Of a stretch of 63,901 nucleotides of DNA, positions 1 to 6,905 are shown in pieces. Source of the DNA: Acetobacter suratthaniensis. GTDB lineage: Bacteria; Pseudomonadota; Alphaproteobacteria; Acetobacterales; Acetobacteraceae. Position 1 is the stretch's first letter; each line of letters starts with the position of its first letter. The translations under genes were made by a program, and so were the position numbers. The stretch is taken from the NCBI RefSeq assembly GCF_017377745.1, contig NZ_JAFVMG010000016.1, positions 1 through 63,901 on the forward strand. Reading direction: 5' to 3'. The notes beneath the pieces were generated by a model. The model was not told the DNA's origin, ran no database searches, and saw nothing but the letters and a program-made list of their open reading frames with translations.

Positions 1-967
1 GCTCTAGGCCTGATTCGCGCAGCCATGAGACGAAGTGACCGATTCCCTTTTCCAGCGTTGTGGAGGGCTTCCAGCCTGTCAGGGCGTGAATCGCACTGAT
101 ATTGGCCCATGTCCTTTCCACGTCAGCCCCCGGCCTTGGTTGCAGCGCAATCTGTGCCGTGCGGCCAAGATGCTGCTCCAGCAGGCTGACCAGATGCCGC
201 ACTGATTCTGGGCGGTCGTTCCCGACATTGAGTATCCGGGGCCGATCGGGCGCTGGCGGGTGGGCATACACGGCCAGCACCGCGCGCGTTACGTCATCAA
301 TATAGGTGAAGTCGCGCGCGAGGGCGTCGCCCTCGTAAAGCGTTACGGGCTGGCCAGCCATAATGGCGCGGGCAAAGCTGTAATAGGCCATATCCGGGCG
401 GCCCCACGGCCCATAAACTGTAAAGAAGCGCAGCCCTGTCTGTGGCAGGCCATACAGGTGACTATAGGCAACCGAGGTCAGCTCAGCGCTTCGTTTTGTT
501 ACGGCATAGAAGGAGCCCGGCTGGTCCACCGGGTCGGTCTCGGAAAACGGCAGGCGGGTATTGCCCCCGTAAACCGAGGAGGACGAGGCATAGACCAGAT
601 GCTCCAGCCGCCGCAGCCTGCGCGCGAACTCCAGCACCGCCACATGCCCGCACACATTGGTGCCTGCGAACACGTACGGGTCTGTCAGGGAGTAACGCAC
701 CCCCGCCTGCGCTGCCATGTGGAAGATGCCGCGTATATCCGGCTCAGCCTGCCGCAGGGCTTCGAGCGCCTCGGGGTTGCTGACATCAAGCTGATGAAAG
801 GAAAACCCGGCCTGCTGTTGCAGCCGGGCCAGCCGGGCCTGTTTGAGAGCCGGACTATAATAGCTGTTAAGGTTATCAACCCCGACAACACGCTCGCCCC
901 GCGCCAGCAGCGCCTGAGCGACATGCGCCCCCACAAATCCGGCCACGCCGGTTACCAAGAGTACCAC
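1..967 (-). CDS. UDP-glucuronate 4-epimerase (NAD-dependent epimerase/dehydratase), 3' end cut by window
   Basis: An extended SDR sugar epimerase that interconverts UDP-glucuronate and UDP-galacturonate in the cytoplasm for surface polysaccharide synthesis. The protein opens with VLLVTGVAGFVGAHVAQALL, the Rossmann NAD-binding glycine motif at the extreme N-terminus. It continues with GVDNLNSYY, typical of the CapI/LpsL group, then YASSSSVYGG, the catalytic pair in SFYAVTKRS (Y-x-x-x-K), and RFFTVYGPWGRPDMA. About 322 residues are visible and the family is usually about 335, so only the tail is missing. The start is a GTG at 967; an in-frame stop lies 18 bases upstream, which leaves no longer start. 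Exact substrate is inferred from family resemblance. Confidence 0.88.
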   Translation of the reverse strand, partial: MVLLVTGVAGFVGAHVAQALLARGERVVGVDNLNSYYSPALKQARLARLQQQAGFSFHQLDVSNPEALEALRQAEPDIRGIFHMAAQAGVRYSLTDPYVFAGTNVCGHVAVLEFARRLRRLEHLVYASSSSVYGGNTRLPFSETDPVDQPGSFYAVTKRSAELTSVAYSHLYGLPQTGLRFFTVYGPWGRPDMAYYSFARAIMAGQPVTLYEGDALARDFTYIDDVTRAVLAVYAHPPAPDRPRILNVGNDRPESVRHLVSLLEQHLGRTAQIALQPRPGADVERTWANISAIHALTGWKPSTTLEKGIGHFVSWLRESGLE

Positions 968-1038
968 GTTAACTGCCCCAGATCATGCGCGCATGGCAGC
1001 AGCCGGGATCTGCCCGGCCGCAAATGGTTTGAACCGCC

Positions 1039-1590
1039 TTACGGTGCAGGATGCGCCGCCCCCGTGGCACTGCCCGTACCTTCGCCCGCAAGCGAGGCGG
1101 ACACCACTTTGTCACCCACGGTAATACCCAGCTTGGCTGTCAGCCCGCCTGCCAGTTCCAGCGTGGCCAGCACAGGGCCGTGGCTGCTGATATAAGCCAG
1201 ACTGTACGGAACGGCGTTTTCAACAATAGAAGCAATGCGCCCGTCAGCACCTATAAAGACGATATCCAGCGGCACGGCGGTATTCTGCATCCACATATCG
1301 CTCTGGCGCGGGTTTTTCCACGGGAACAGCATGCCCCCATCTTCCGGCACGGTGGTGCGGAACATTTCACCCACCTGCTGCTGACGCGGCGTGCGCGCCA
1401 CTTCCACCGAAAACGCATGCGTGCCGGATGCCGAGACAATGCTCAGGCTTTCCTTGGCCAGCTCGGGCTGCGCCTGCGTGGGTTCGCCCGTTAGTGCGGC
1501 CTCTGCGGCATCCTGCGCGCGCACCGCGATCATGGGTACTGCCTGCGCCACACATGCGGCCACCAGAGCCGCCAACACTTTGTAATTCAC
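1039..1590 (-). CDS. Exported DUF192 family protein
   Basis: A 183-residue protein with an N-terminal Sec signal peptide (hydrophobic stretch to about residue 25, ending in AVRAQ) followed by a single DUF192 domain. Diagnostic family stretches are RTPRQQQVGEMFR, GGMLFPW, MWMQNTAVPLDIVFI and a late VLELAGG-like motif. The function of DUF192 is unknown; members are small beta-rich proteins that are often secreted. The start is GTG at 1590, preceded by AAGG five bases upstream. It is followed closely by the same-strand epimerase gene and may share its transcript. The C-terminal 15 residues are Gly/Ala/Pro-rich and probably disordered. Confidence 0.82.
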   Translation of the reverse strand: MNYKVLAALVAACVAQAVPMIAVRAQDAAEAALTGEPTQAQPELAKESLSIVSASGTHAFSVEVARTPRQQQVGEMFRTTVPEDGGMLFPWKNPRQSDMWMQNTAVPLDIVFIGADGRIASIVENAVPYSLAYISSHGPVLATLELAGGLTAKLGITVGDKVVSASLAGEGTGSATGAAHPAP

Positions 1591-1611
1591 GTTACCTTAT
1601 TCTCCCCAGCC

Positions 1612-2310
1612 TCAGCCTTGCAGGAATGGATTGCCCGCCGCCTCTGTATCCAGCGTGGTCAGGCCACCATGGCCGGGCACAACCGTAATATCGTCATGAT
1701 AAGCCGCACCACTGGCCTGTGCGGTCAGCGGCAGCAGCTTTTCCTTGATGCCGCGCACCAGCAGCGGGCCATCGCCATAGGCGAAATCCGTCCGCCCTAC
1801 CGTGCCGCGAAACAGCACATCGCCCACAAAGGCAAAGCGTGCCGCCTTATCTACAAACACCACATGGCCGGGCGTATGCCCCGGAACATGCAACACATGC
1901 AGGCGGCACCCGGCATACTCCAGCACATCGCCATCCCGCGTGAAGCGATCGACCGTGGCGTTTTCCAGCCCTTCAAACCCGAAATGCCGGGCCTGATCGG
2001 CAATGGAGGCCAGCAGAAAGGCATCGCGCTCATCCGGCCCGATCACAACCGGCTGGGGGGCCGCCCGTTCGGCCAGCCCGCGCCGCAGGGCCTCGACACC
2101 CCCGGCGTGATCGAGATGGCCGTGGGTAATCAGAATGGCCTCAACCTCAAGGCTGTTCCGGTCGATAAAGGACAGGAGCGCATCGGCATCGCCCCCCGGG
2201 TCCACCACAAGGGCGCGCCGGGTTTCGGGGTTCCATAGAATAGAACAGTTCTGCCTGAAGGGCGTAACCGGTATGATGTTCAACTGCATGCCGGGATAGG
2301 CCACATGCAT
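1612..2310 (-). CDS. MBL-fold metallohydrolase (glyoxalase II-like)
   Basis: A cytoplasmic metallo-beta-lactamase-fold hydrolase of about 232 residues. The zinc-binding signature THGHLDHAGG is at residues 62-71 (H63, H65, D67, H68). Further metal ligands follow in HVPGHTPGH, FVGDVLF and VVPGHGG, the full set seen in glyoxalase II-like YcbL proteins. The likely activity is hydrolysis of a thioester such as S-lactoylglutathione, but substrate cannot be read from sequence. I chose ATG 2310 because AAGGAG lies 8-9 bases upstream. The open frame extends to 2334 without a comparable ribosome-binding site, and a further in-frame ATG lies at 2289. Its stop lies 22 bases before the DUF192 gene on the same strand. 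Confidence 0.85.
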   Translation of the reverse strand: MHVAYPGMQLNIIPVTPFRQNCSILWNPETRRALVVDPGGDADALLSFIDRNSLEVEAILITHGHLDHAGGVEALRRGLAERAAPQPVVIGPDERDAFLLASIADQARHFGFEGLENATVDRFTRDGDVLEYAGCRLHVLHVPGHTPGHVVFVDKAARFAFVGDVLFRGTVGRTDFAYGDGPLLVRGIKEKLLPLTAQASGAAYHDDITVVPGHGGLTTLDTEAAGNPFLQG

Positions 2311-2390
2311 GGGCTTCGCTCTCCTTACCACCATCGGGGGCGCGTCGCGCTGTTTTGCCCCGTCTGTTCAGGCAATGGCACGAATACGGG

Positions 2391-2438
2391 CAAAAAAAAA
2401 CTGCCGATGCAGCGGAAAGCCCCGCGCGACCGGCAGTT
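2391..2438 (-). terminator. Rho-independent terminator after the host-attachment-family gene
   Basis: Read on the minus strand, AACTGCCG pairs with CGGCAGTT across a 24-base GC-rich loop and is followed directly by a run of nine T. It separates the 2483-2899 gene from the downstream hydrolase. Confidence 0.85.
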
Positions 2439-2482
2439 CTGAAAGGCGTGGGGCGTTTACCCCACCCCGAACCGGGGTTGCT

Positions 2483-2899
2483 TTAGCCCGGCAGCACCCA
2501 GCCCGTGGCCGGAATATCGAAATGCGCACGCAGCTCGTGCGAGGGAATGTTGATCAGATCCTTGGACAGCACCTTGATAACCCGCGCCGCAGCAGGTGCG
2601 CTCAGATGCTCGCGGATTTCGTGCAGCACAGGGGCTGGAGCCGCCAGCACAAACGCCGCCACATTGGCGCTGTCATGCGCGACCTGCGCATTCATACGCT
2701 CTGCCACGCTGCGGGCGAACGCATCCTTGCGCGTATCGGCGGGTGACGCACCCGCAGGCATCTGGCCCGGCGTGCCGGTATGGGCGTGGCTGTCAGACAC
2801 CTCCACATCGTGCATGGAGCCCTGACTGTCGTGCAGGAAACGCACCTTGCCCCCATCGGCCACGACATACACAACCTGACCGTCTCTAGCTTCCGTCAT
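2483..2899 (-). CDS. Host attachment family protein (baeRF family 12-like)
   Basis: A 138-residue cytoplasmic protein. The C-terminal half reads HEIREHLSAPAAARVIKVLSKDLINIPSHELRAHF, which I recognise from the host-attachment protein family (PF10116/PF18856). That group was named after an Agrobacterium attachment gene and later grouped with bacterial eRF1-like (baeRF) proteins. The N-terminal strand VVYVVADGGKVRFL fits the same fold. The middle (about residues 30-60) is His/Pro/Gly-rich and variable. The actual role is unknown; a ribosome-related function is suggested only by the eRF1-like fold. A GGAAAG motif precedes the ATG. It is monocistronic, bounded by the terminator at 2391-2438 and the divergent xdhC-like gene. 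Confidence 0.75.
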   Translation of the reverse strand: MTEARDGQVVYVVADGGKVRFLHDSQGSMHDVEVSDSHAHTGTPGQMPAGASPADTRKDAFARSVAERMNAQVAHDSANVAAFVLAAPAPVLHEIREHLSAPAAARVIKVLSKDLINIPSHELRAHFDIPATGWVLPG

Positions 2900-3032
2900 G
2901 AACTTTCCAGTCCCTGTTCGTGTTAACCGCGACAGACGGCACCGGCTGGCCGCCCCGCGCAGGGGTGCCCCCCGCCCGGACGATACGCTGTTTTATGGGC
3001 AGTCTGTCCGCTGGATGATATAGGGTGGGCAC

Positions 3033-4169
3033 ATGACAGTTTCATCCCCCCACCCCCCGCAAGAGATGCAAAAACCCGCACAGCACACGCTGGGCCATGC
3101 CCTGCACTGGGTGCATGAAGGGCAGGCTGTCGCCATTGCCACCGTAACCGGCACATGGGGCAGCTCGCCCCGCCCGGCGGGGAGCTGCATGGTCATGGCG
3201 GCCAATGGGCGGGTGGAAGGCTCGGTCAGCGGCGGGTGCGTGGAATCCGATGTCATGCACACGGCCCAGCAGATCATGGCGGGTGCTGCCCCCGCCGTGC
3301 TGGATTACGGTGTCAGCAGCGCACGGGCATGGGAAGTCGGGCTGGCCTGCGGTGGACGGCTTGAGGTTATGGTGGAAGCCATACAAAGCCCCGCCTGCCC
3401 CACCGGCACATGGCCGCTGGAAACGCTGGAACAGGTCTGTGCGCTCATGGCCGCGCGGCGTCCGGCGGCACTCCTGCGCACGCTGGATGCCGCACACCAC
3501 CGCGTGCTGGCCACCCTGCCTGATGGCGGGCTGGACAAAGCCCCGGATCATACACCCCACGACCCGGCTCTGACCGAAGCCACCGAGCGTGCGCTGGCGA
3601 CCGGGCGCGGGCTGCTCGCACCCGACAGCACCGGGCAGGACTGGTTTGTGCAGCCCCTGTTACCGCCCCCCCGCCTGCTGATTGTAGGGGCCGTACATAT
3701 CGCCCAGCATCTGGCGCGGCTGGCAGCCCTGACAGGGTTTGACCCTATCGTTGTAGACCCGCGCGAAGCACTGGCTACCACCGAACGCTTTCCCGGCCTG
3801 ATACCAGGCCAGACTCTGGTAACCGAATGGCCCGATGAAGCCCTGCCCGCTCTGGGCATTGATTCCACCACGGCCCTTGTAACCCTCACCCACGATGCCA
3901 AGCTGGACGACCCCACGCTGGAAACCGCGCTGGGTAGCCCGGCTTTCTATATTGGTGCGCTCGGCTCTCGCAAAACACAGGCAAGCCGCTTGGAGCGCCT
4001 GCACCAGCTTGGGTACCCCCCCGAGGCTCTGGCGCGTATCCGTGGCCCGGTGGGGCTGGCCATCGGGGCGGTGGGGGCCGAGGAAATCGCCCTGTCCATT
4101 CTGGCCGATATTGTCGCTGTCAGGCGCAATGGCCCGCTGGCAACCCGGCGCGGTTGGGAGACCCCCTGA
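3033..4169 (+). CDS. XdhC/CoxI family molybdenum-enzyme maturation protein
   Basis: A 378-residue protein of the XdhC family, which binds molybdenum cofactor and supports its sulfuration and insertion into xanthine dehydrogenase-type hydroxylases. The N-terminal XdhC/CoxI domain shows VTGTWGSSPRPAGSCMVM, GSVSGGCVESDV and the LACGG motif. A C-terminal Rossmann-like domain starts around residue 215 (LLIVGAVHIAQHLARLA) and contains YIGALGSRKTQASR and GPVGLAIGA. The ATG at 3033 follows AGGGTGG. It overlaps the next gene in a TGATG junction, indicating translational coupling. The target molybdoenzyme is not encoded in this window. Confidence 0.88.
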   Translation: MTVSSPHPPQEMQKPAQHTLGHALHWVHEGQAVAIATVTGTWGSSPRPAGSCMVMAANGRVEGSVSGGCVESDVMHTAQQIMAGAAPAVLDYGVSSARAWEVGLACGGRLEVMVEAIQSPACPTGTWPLETLEQVCALMAARRPAALLRTLDAAHHRVLATLPDGGLDKAPDHTPHDPALTEATERALATGRGLLAPDSTGQDWFVQPLLPPPRLLIVGAVHIAQHLARLAALTGFDPIVVDPREALATTERFPGLIPGQTLVTEWPDEALPALGIDSTTALVTLTHDAKLDDPTLETALGSPAFYIGALGSRKTQASRLERLHQLGYPPEALARIRGPVGLAIGAVGAEEIALSILADIVAVRRNGPLATRRGWETP

Positions 4170-4885
4170 TGCCCGACACCGCACCCCACCCCATTATACC
4201 GGGAACACTCGCCATTATTCTGGCCGCCGGGCGTTCAAGCCGTACCGCCCCCGCGCACAAGCTGCTGGCCTGCGATGCCTCGGGACAGCCCATGCTGCTC
4301 CGCACGATTAACGCCGTGCTGCACAGCGCGGTTGAGGAAGTGCTGGTGCTGCTCCCGCCCGAACGCCCCGACATAGCGGCCCTGCTGCACCCGCTCGTGG
4401 AAAGCCCGGCCAATGCGCCCGCTGCTTCAGGCCCCATAACCAGTGGCGGCAGACAACCGGCCCGGCGGCTACGCATGACCTGCGTACGCCAGCCCGAGCT
4501 GGGCCTGTCGCGCTCGCTCCATACCGGCGTGCGCGCCGCCATGCGCCGCCGCGCGGGTAGCCTGCTGGTGTGCCTGGGGGATATGCCGCTGGTTTCCCCC
4601 GCCCTGCTCAACGCATTGCTGGACACCCAGCGCACCACCAATGCCCCTGCCGTTGCCCCTGACCGCCACGGCCAGCCCGGCAACCCGGTGCTGTGGAGCG
4701 CACAATGCTATGACAGGCTGCTGGGCGTGCAGGGCGATCAGGGCGGACGCGCCATCCTGCGCGACCTTGGCTCCGCCGTGCGGCTGGTGCCTGCCCCTGC
4801 CGCCATGCTGGAGGATTTCGATACGCCCGAGCGGCTGGCGGATTTTGCCCATATGGACGCCGCCGCCACACCACCCCGGCCCTGA
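4169..4885 (+). CDS. MobA-like NTP transferase domain protein (MocA/PucB type)
   Basis: A nucleotidyltransferase of about 238 residues. The N-terminal LAIILAAGRSSRTAPAHKLL is the LAAGxSxRxGxxK signature of the MobA/GlmU fold, and LLVCLGDMPLVSPALLNALL carries the metal-binding GDxP motif. Together with PGNPVLW and GDQGGRAIL, this matches molybdenum cofactor cytidylyltransferase (MocA) and PucB-type partners of XdhC. It would convert molybdopterin to its CMP-containing form, or act in a closely related step. One deviation is TAP where the family usually has a Gly in the signature. The ATG at 4169 shares its A with the stop of the XdhC-like gene, so the two are coupled. No structural molybdoenzyme genes follow. 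Confidence 0.82.
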   Translation: MPDTAPHPIIPGTLAIILAAGRSSRTAPAHKLLACDASGQPMLLRTINAVLHSAVEEVLVLLPPERPDIAALLHPLVESPANAPAASGPITSGGRQPARRLRMTCVRQPELGLSRSLHTGVRAAMRRRAGSLLVCLGDMPLVSPALLNALLDTQRTTNAPAVAPDRHGQPGNPVLWSAQCYDRLLGVQGDQGGRAILRDLGSAVRLVPAPAAMLEDFDTPERLADFAHMDAAATPPRP

Positions 4886-5134
4886 ACCCCACCCAACACA
4901 GCGCACACGCCCGCTCAGAAACCACGACCACAAAGGGCCGCACCGTCTTTTTAACCCATAGCGGGATTCAGGCAGTTGACCGCGCGCCCCAGCAGGCCAA
5001 AAACTAGGGCAGGGCCAGTCCCATCCGGCGCAGGGCCGGGCGGCAGCCCCCAGACACCGGCCCGCCAGATACCAGCCGCCCCAACCGGGCGTTACGGGAT
5101 GGCGGTTCTTTTTTGCAGGAAAGAGTTTCCCGAC

Positions 5135-5485
5135 ATGAGCAAGATTATCCGCACCAACCCGAACCCCATCCTGTCCGCCGCAGTGGAATATCATGGTTTT
5201 GTCTACACGCAGGGCGTGGTGGCCCGGAACCTTGATCTGGACATGGAAGGCCAGACCAAGGACGTGCTGGAACAGATTGACGCCCTGCTGGAACAGCACG
5301 GCACCGACAACACCCGCCTGCTGCAGGCCCAGATCTGGCTGAAAGACATCAACGACCGCGAAATCCTGAACAAGCTGTGGAGCGCATGGCTGCCCGAAGG
5401 CGGCGCCCCGGCGCGTGCGTGCGTACAGGGCATTCTGGCTGACCCGCGCATGCTGGTCGAAATCATGCTGGTTACCACCAAATAA
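5135..5485 (+). CDS. RidA/YjgF/YER057c family protein
   Basis: A 116-residue member of the Rid family, cytoplasmic trimers. Classical RidA members hydrolyse reactive enamine/imine intermediates released by PLP enzymes. The substrate-carboxylate-binding arginine is present in APARACVQ (R94) and the late acidic residue in LVEI. The central segment DVLEQIDALLEQHGTD resembles the YoaB-like subgroup rather than canonical RidA, so the exact substrate is open. I chose ATG 5135, preceded by AGGAAAGAG. The open frame continues upstream to 4976 but codes for low-complexity Pro/Arg sequence without family similarity. A strong terminator follows at 5576. Confidence 0.85.
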   Translation: MSKIIRTNPNPILSAAVEYHGFVYTQGVVARNLDLDMEGQTKDVLEQIDALLEQHGTDNTRLLQAQIWLKDINDREILNKLWSAWLPEGGAPARACVQGILADPRMLVEIMLVTTK

Positions 5486-5575
5486 GTCCTGCACGGCTGA
5501 AAACGGCCGGACAGCCCCGCACCCGCGCGGGTCTGTCCGCCGAACCGTCAGGGACTGGCCGCGTACAGGCCGGTT

Positions 5576-5603
5576 GGGGCAGGGCAATCCTGCCCCTTTT
5601 TTT
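5576..5603 (+). terminator. Rho-independent terminator of the RidA gene
   Basis: GGGGCAGG pairs perfectly with CCTGCCCC across a 5-base loop, followed by seven T. Confidence 0.92.
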
Positions 5604-5952
5604 GTCCGCCACACAGGCTGTGGCAAAACGGCACCAGAACCCTGATGCGTTGTATCAAGGCCACAGTTGCTCCGAATCCCCACCCCTTGGGCCACCGGAT
5701 GATTTTTCATGATTCGTGAAGGGTTTGTTCTCCTAAAAGGGCAAAATAAAACAGATTTAGACAGATTTATGACAAGGTATAGGAATATTTTCCTATTTTT
5801 ATCTTTTTACCGGTATCGAAATGCCAAAGTGCATTTTTTGTGTTTTTGCTACGCAATGAGAGCTTGCCTGATCTGCATCAGCCCTTATACGTGGAACTAT
5901 CTTGTGATCAGACGCACTTATGTAGCGCACGGAAAAATCTAAGGTGGAACCC
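5604..5952. other. AT-rich intergenic region upstream of the CHAP gene
   Basis: About 350 bases, clearly more AT-rich than the flanking genes, and the presumed promoter region of the CHAP-domain gene. I see no convincing -35/-10 pair. An open frame at 5709-5942 has no ribosome-binding site and atypical composition, so I do not call it a gene. Confidence 0.5.
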
Positions 5953-6648
5953 ATGCGGAATGGACAGCCAAAGACTCTAAAACTGAAATTGGCTGTTTTG
6001 TCATTCTGTTCTGCTGTTCTGTCTGTTTCGGGCGTAGCAAAAGCCGCCACGCACAAAGCCCCCACACATCATGCCGCTGTCTCCGCCAGTCATGGCCACG
6101 CCAGTGCGCATCACGGTATCCGCCATGTGGCCAGCCGCCATCATGGTGGTGGGCATGTGATCCAGTGCGTAGCCTATGCCAAGTCCGCCTCTGAAGTCGT
6201 GCTCCGTGGCAATGCCCGTGACTGGTGGCACAATGCCTCGGGCGTGTATGACCGCGGTCAGGCTCCTGAAGCCGGAAGCGTTCTGAACTTCCGTGGCACA
6301 CGCCGCATGCCGCTGGGCCATGTGGCCGTGGTGCGCAACGTGGTTGACAGCCGCACCATTGTTATCGACCAGTCTCACTGGGCGCAGGCCGGTGTCAGCC
6401 ATAATGTGTCGGTTATCGACGTGTCCGCCAATAACGACTGGTCGGCTGTGCGCGTAGCGCTCAACCACAACGGTGGCACCTATGGGTCCATCTACCCGAC
6501 CTACGGTTTCATCTATCCCCGCTCGCCGGGTGCGGCCCCCACCACGCAGATGGCGGCAAACAACCCGCAGAGCCAGCGTGATGCCGTCATGACCGCGTGG
6601 GCCAAGAAAGCCTCTGGTGCGACCACGCAGGTGGCACAGGCTCCCTGA
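5953..6648 (+). CDS. Exported CHAP-domain protein with His-rich linker
   Basis: A 231-residue secreted protein. A Lys-rich start and a hydrophobic core form a Sec signal peptide ending near AKA-A (about residue 30). A His-rich linker follows (residues about 33-68, more than ten His). The CHAP domain has the catalytic Cys in QCVAYAK (C72) and the catalytic His in LGHVAVV (H123), with ARDWW and AGSVLNF between them as in other CHAP domains. CHAP enzymes are peptidoglycan amidases or endopeptidases. A periplasmic or secreted wall-remodelling role is likely. The ATG at 5953 follows AAGGTGG; a GTG three codons upstream is the alternative. It has its own terminator. Confidence 0.82.
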   Translation: MRNGQPKTLKLKLAVLSFCSAVLSVSGVAKAATHKAPTHHAAVSASHGHASAHHGIRHVASRHHGGGHVIQCVAYAKSASEVVLRGNARDWWHNASGVYDRGQAPEAGSVLNFRGTRRMPLGHVAVVRNVVDSRTIVIDQSHWAQAGVSHNVSVIDVSANNDWSAVRVALNHNGGTYGSIYPTYGFIYPRSPGAAPTTQMAANNPQSQRDAVMTAWAKKASGATTQVAQAP

Positions 6649-6704
6649 GCCTTTAACGGCAGACCGGCCCCCCGGTTCATCCTTTCTGGATAAAAATATC
6701 AAAA

Positions 6705-6739
6705 CCCGCCCCTTTGCATAAAAGGATGCGGGCTTTTTT
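6705..6739 (+). terminator. Rho-independent terminator after the CHAP gene
   Basis: CCCGCxCCTTT pairs with AAAGGxTGCGGG, with one mismatch and a short loop, followed by C and six T. Confidence 0.82.
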
Positions 6740-6905
6740 GTATCCAACCCGTTGATACCGCGCCGACAACCCGCAACCGGGCCACTCAGCCAGCAGGCCC
6801 GACAGGGGGGGGGTAGACAGACAACAGGTGCAGGCTGCCAGTAAAAACAAGGCCCGCCGCCACCACCCGCAGGCGATGACGGCACCCTGAACTAAGCGTG
6901 GCGTA

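Noticed and set aside
260..1195. 311-codon open frame on the plus strand
   Set aside because: Lies opposite the UDP-glucuronate epimerase, has no ribosome-binding site or recognisable domain, and is Arg/Pro/His-rich as expected of an antisense shadow in GC-rich DNA.
4469..5710. 413-codon open frame on the minus strand
   Set aside because: Antisense to the MobA-like and RidA genes, whose family motifs are clear; the minus frame shows no domain.
5709..5942. 77-codon open frame in AT-rich intergenic DNA
   Set aside because: No ribosome-binding site and atypical composition; more likely promoter region of the CHAP gene.
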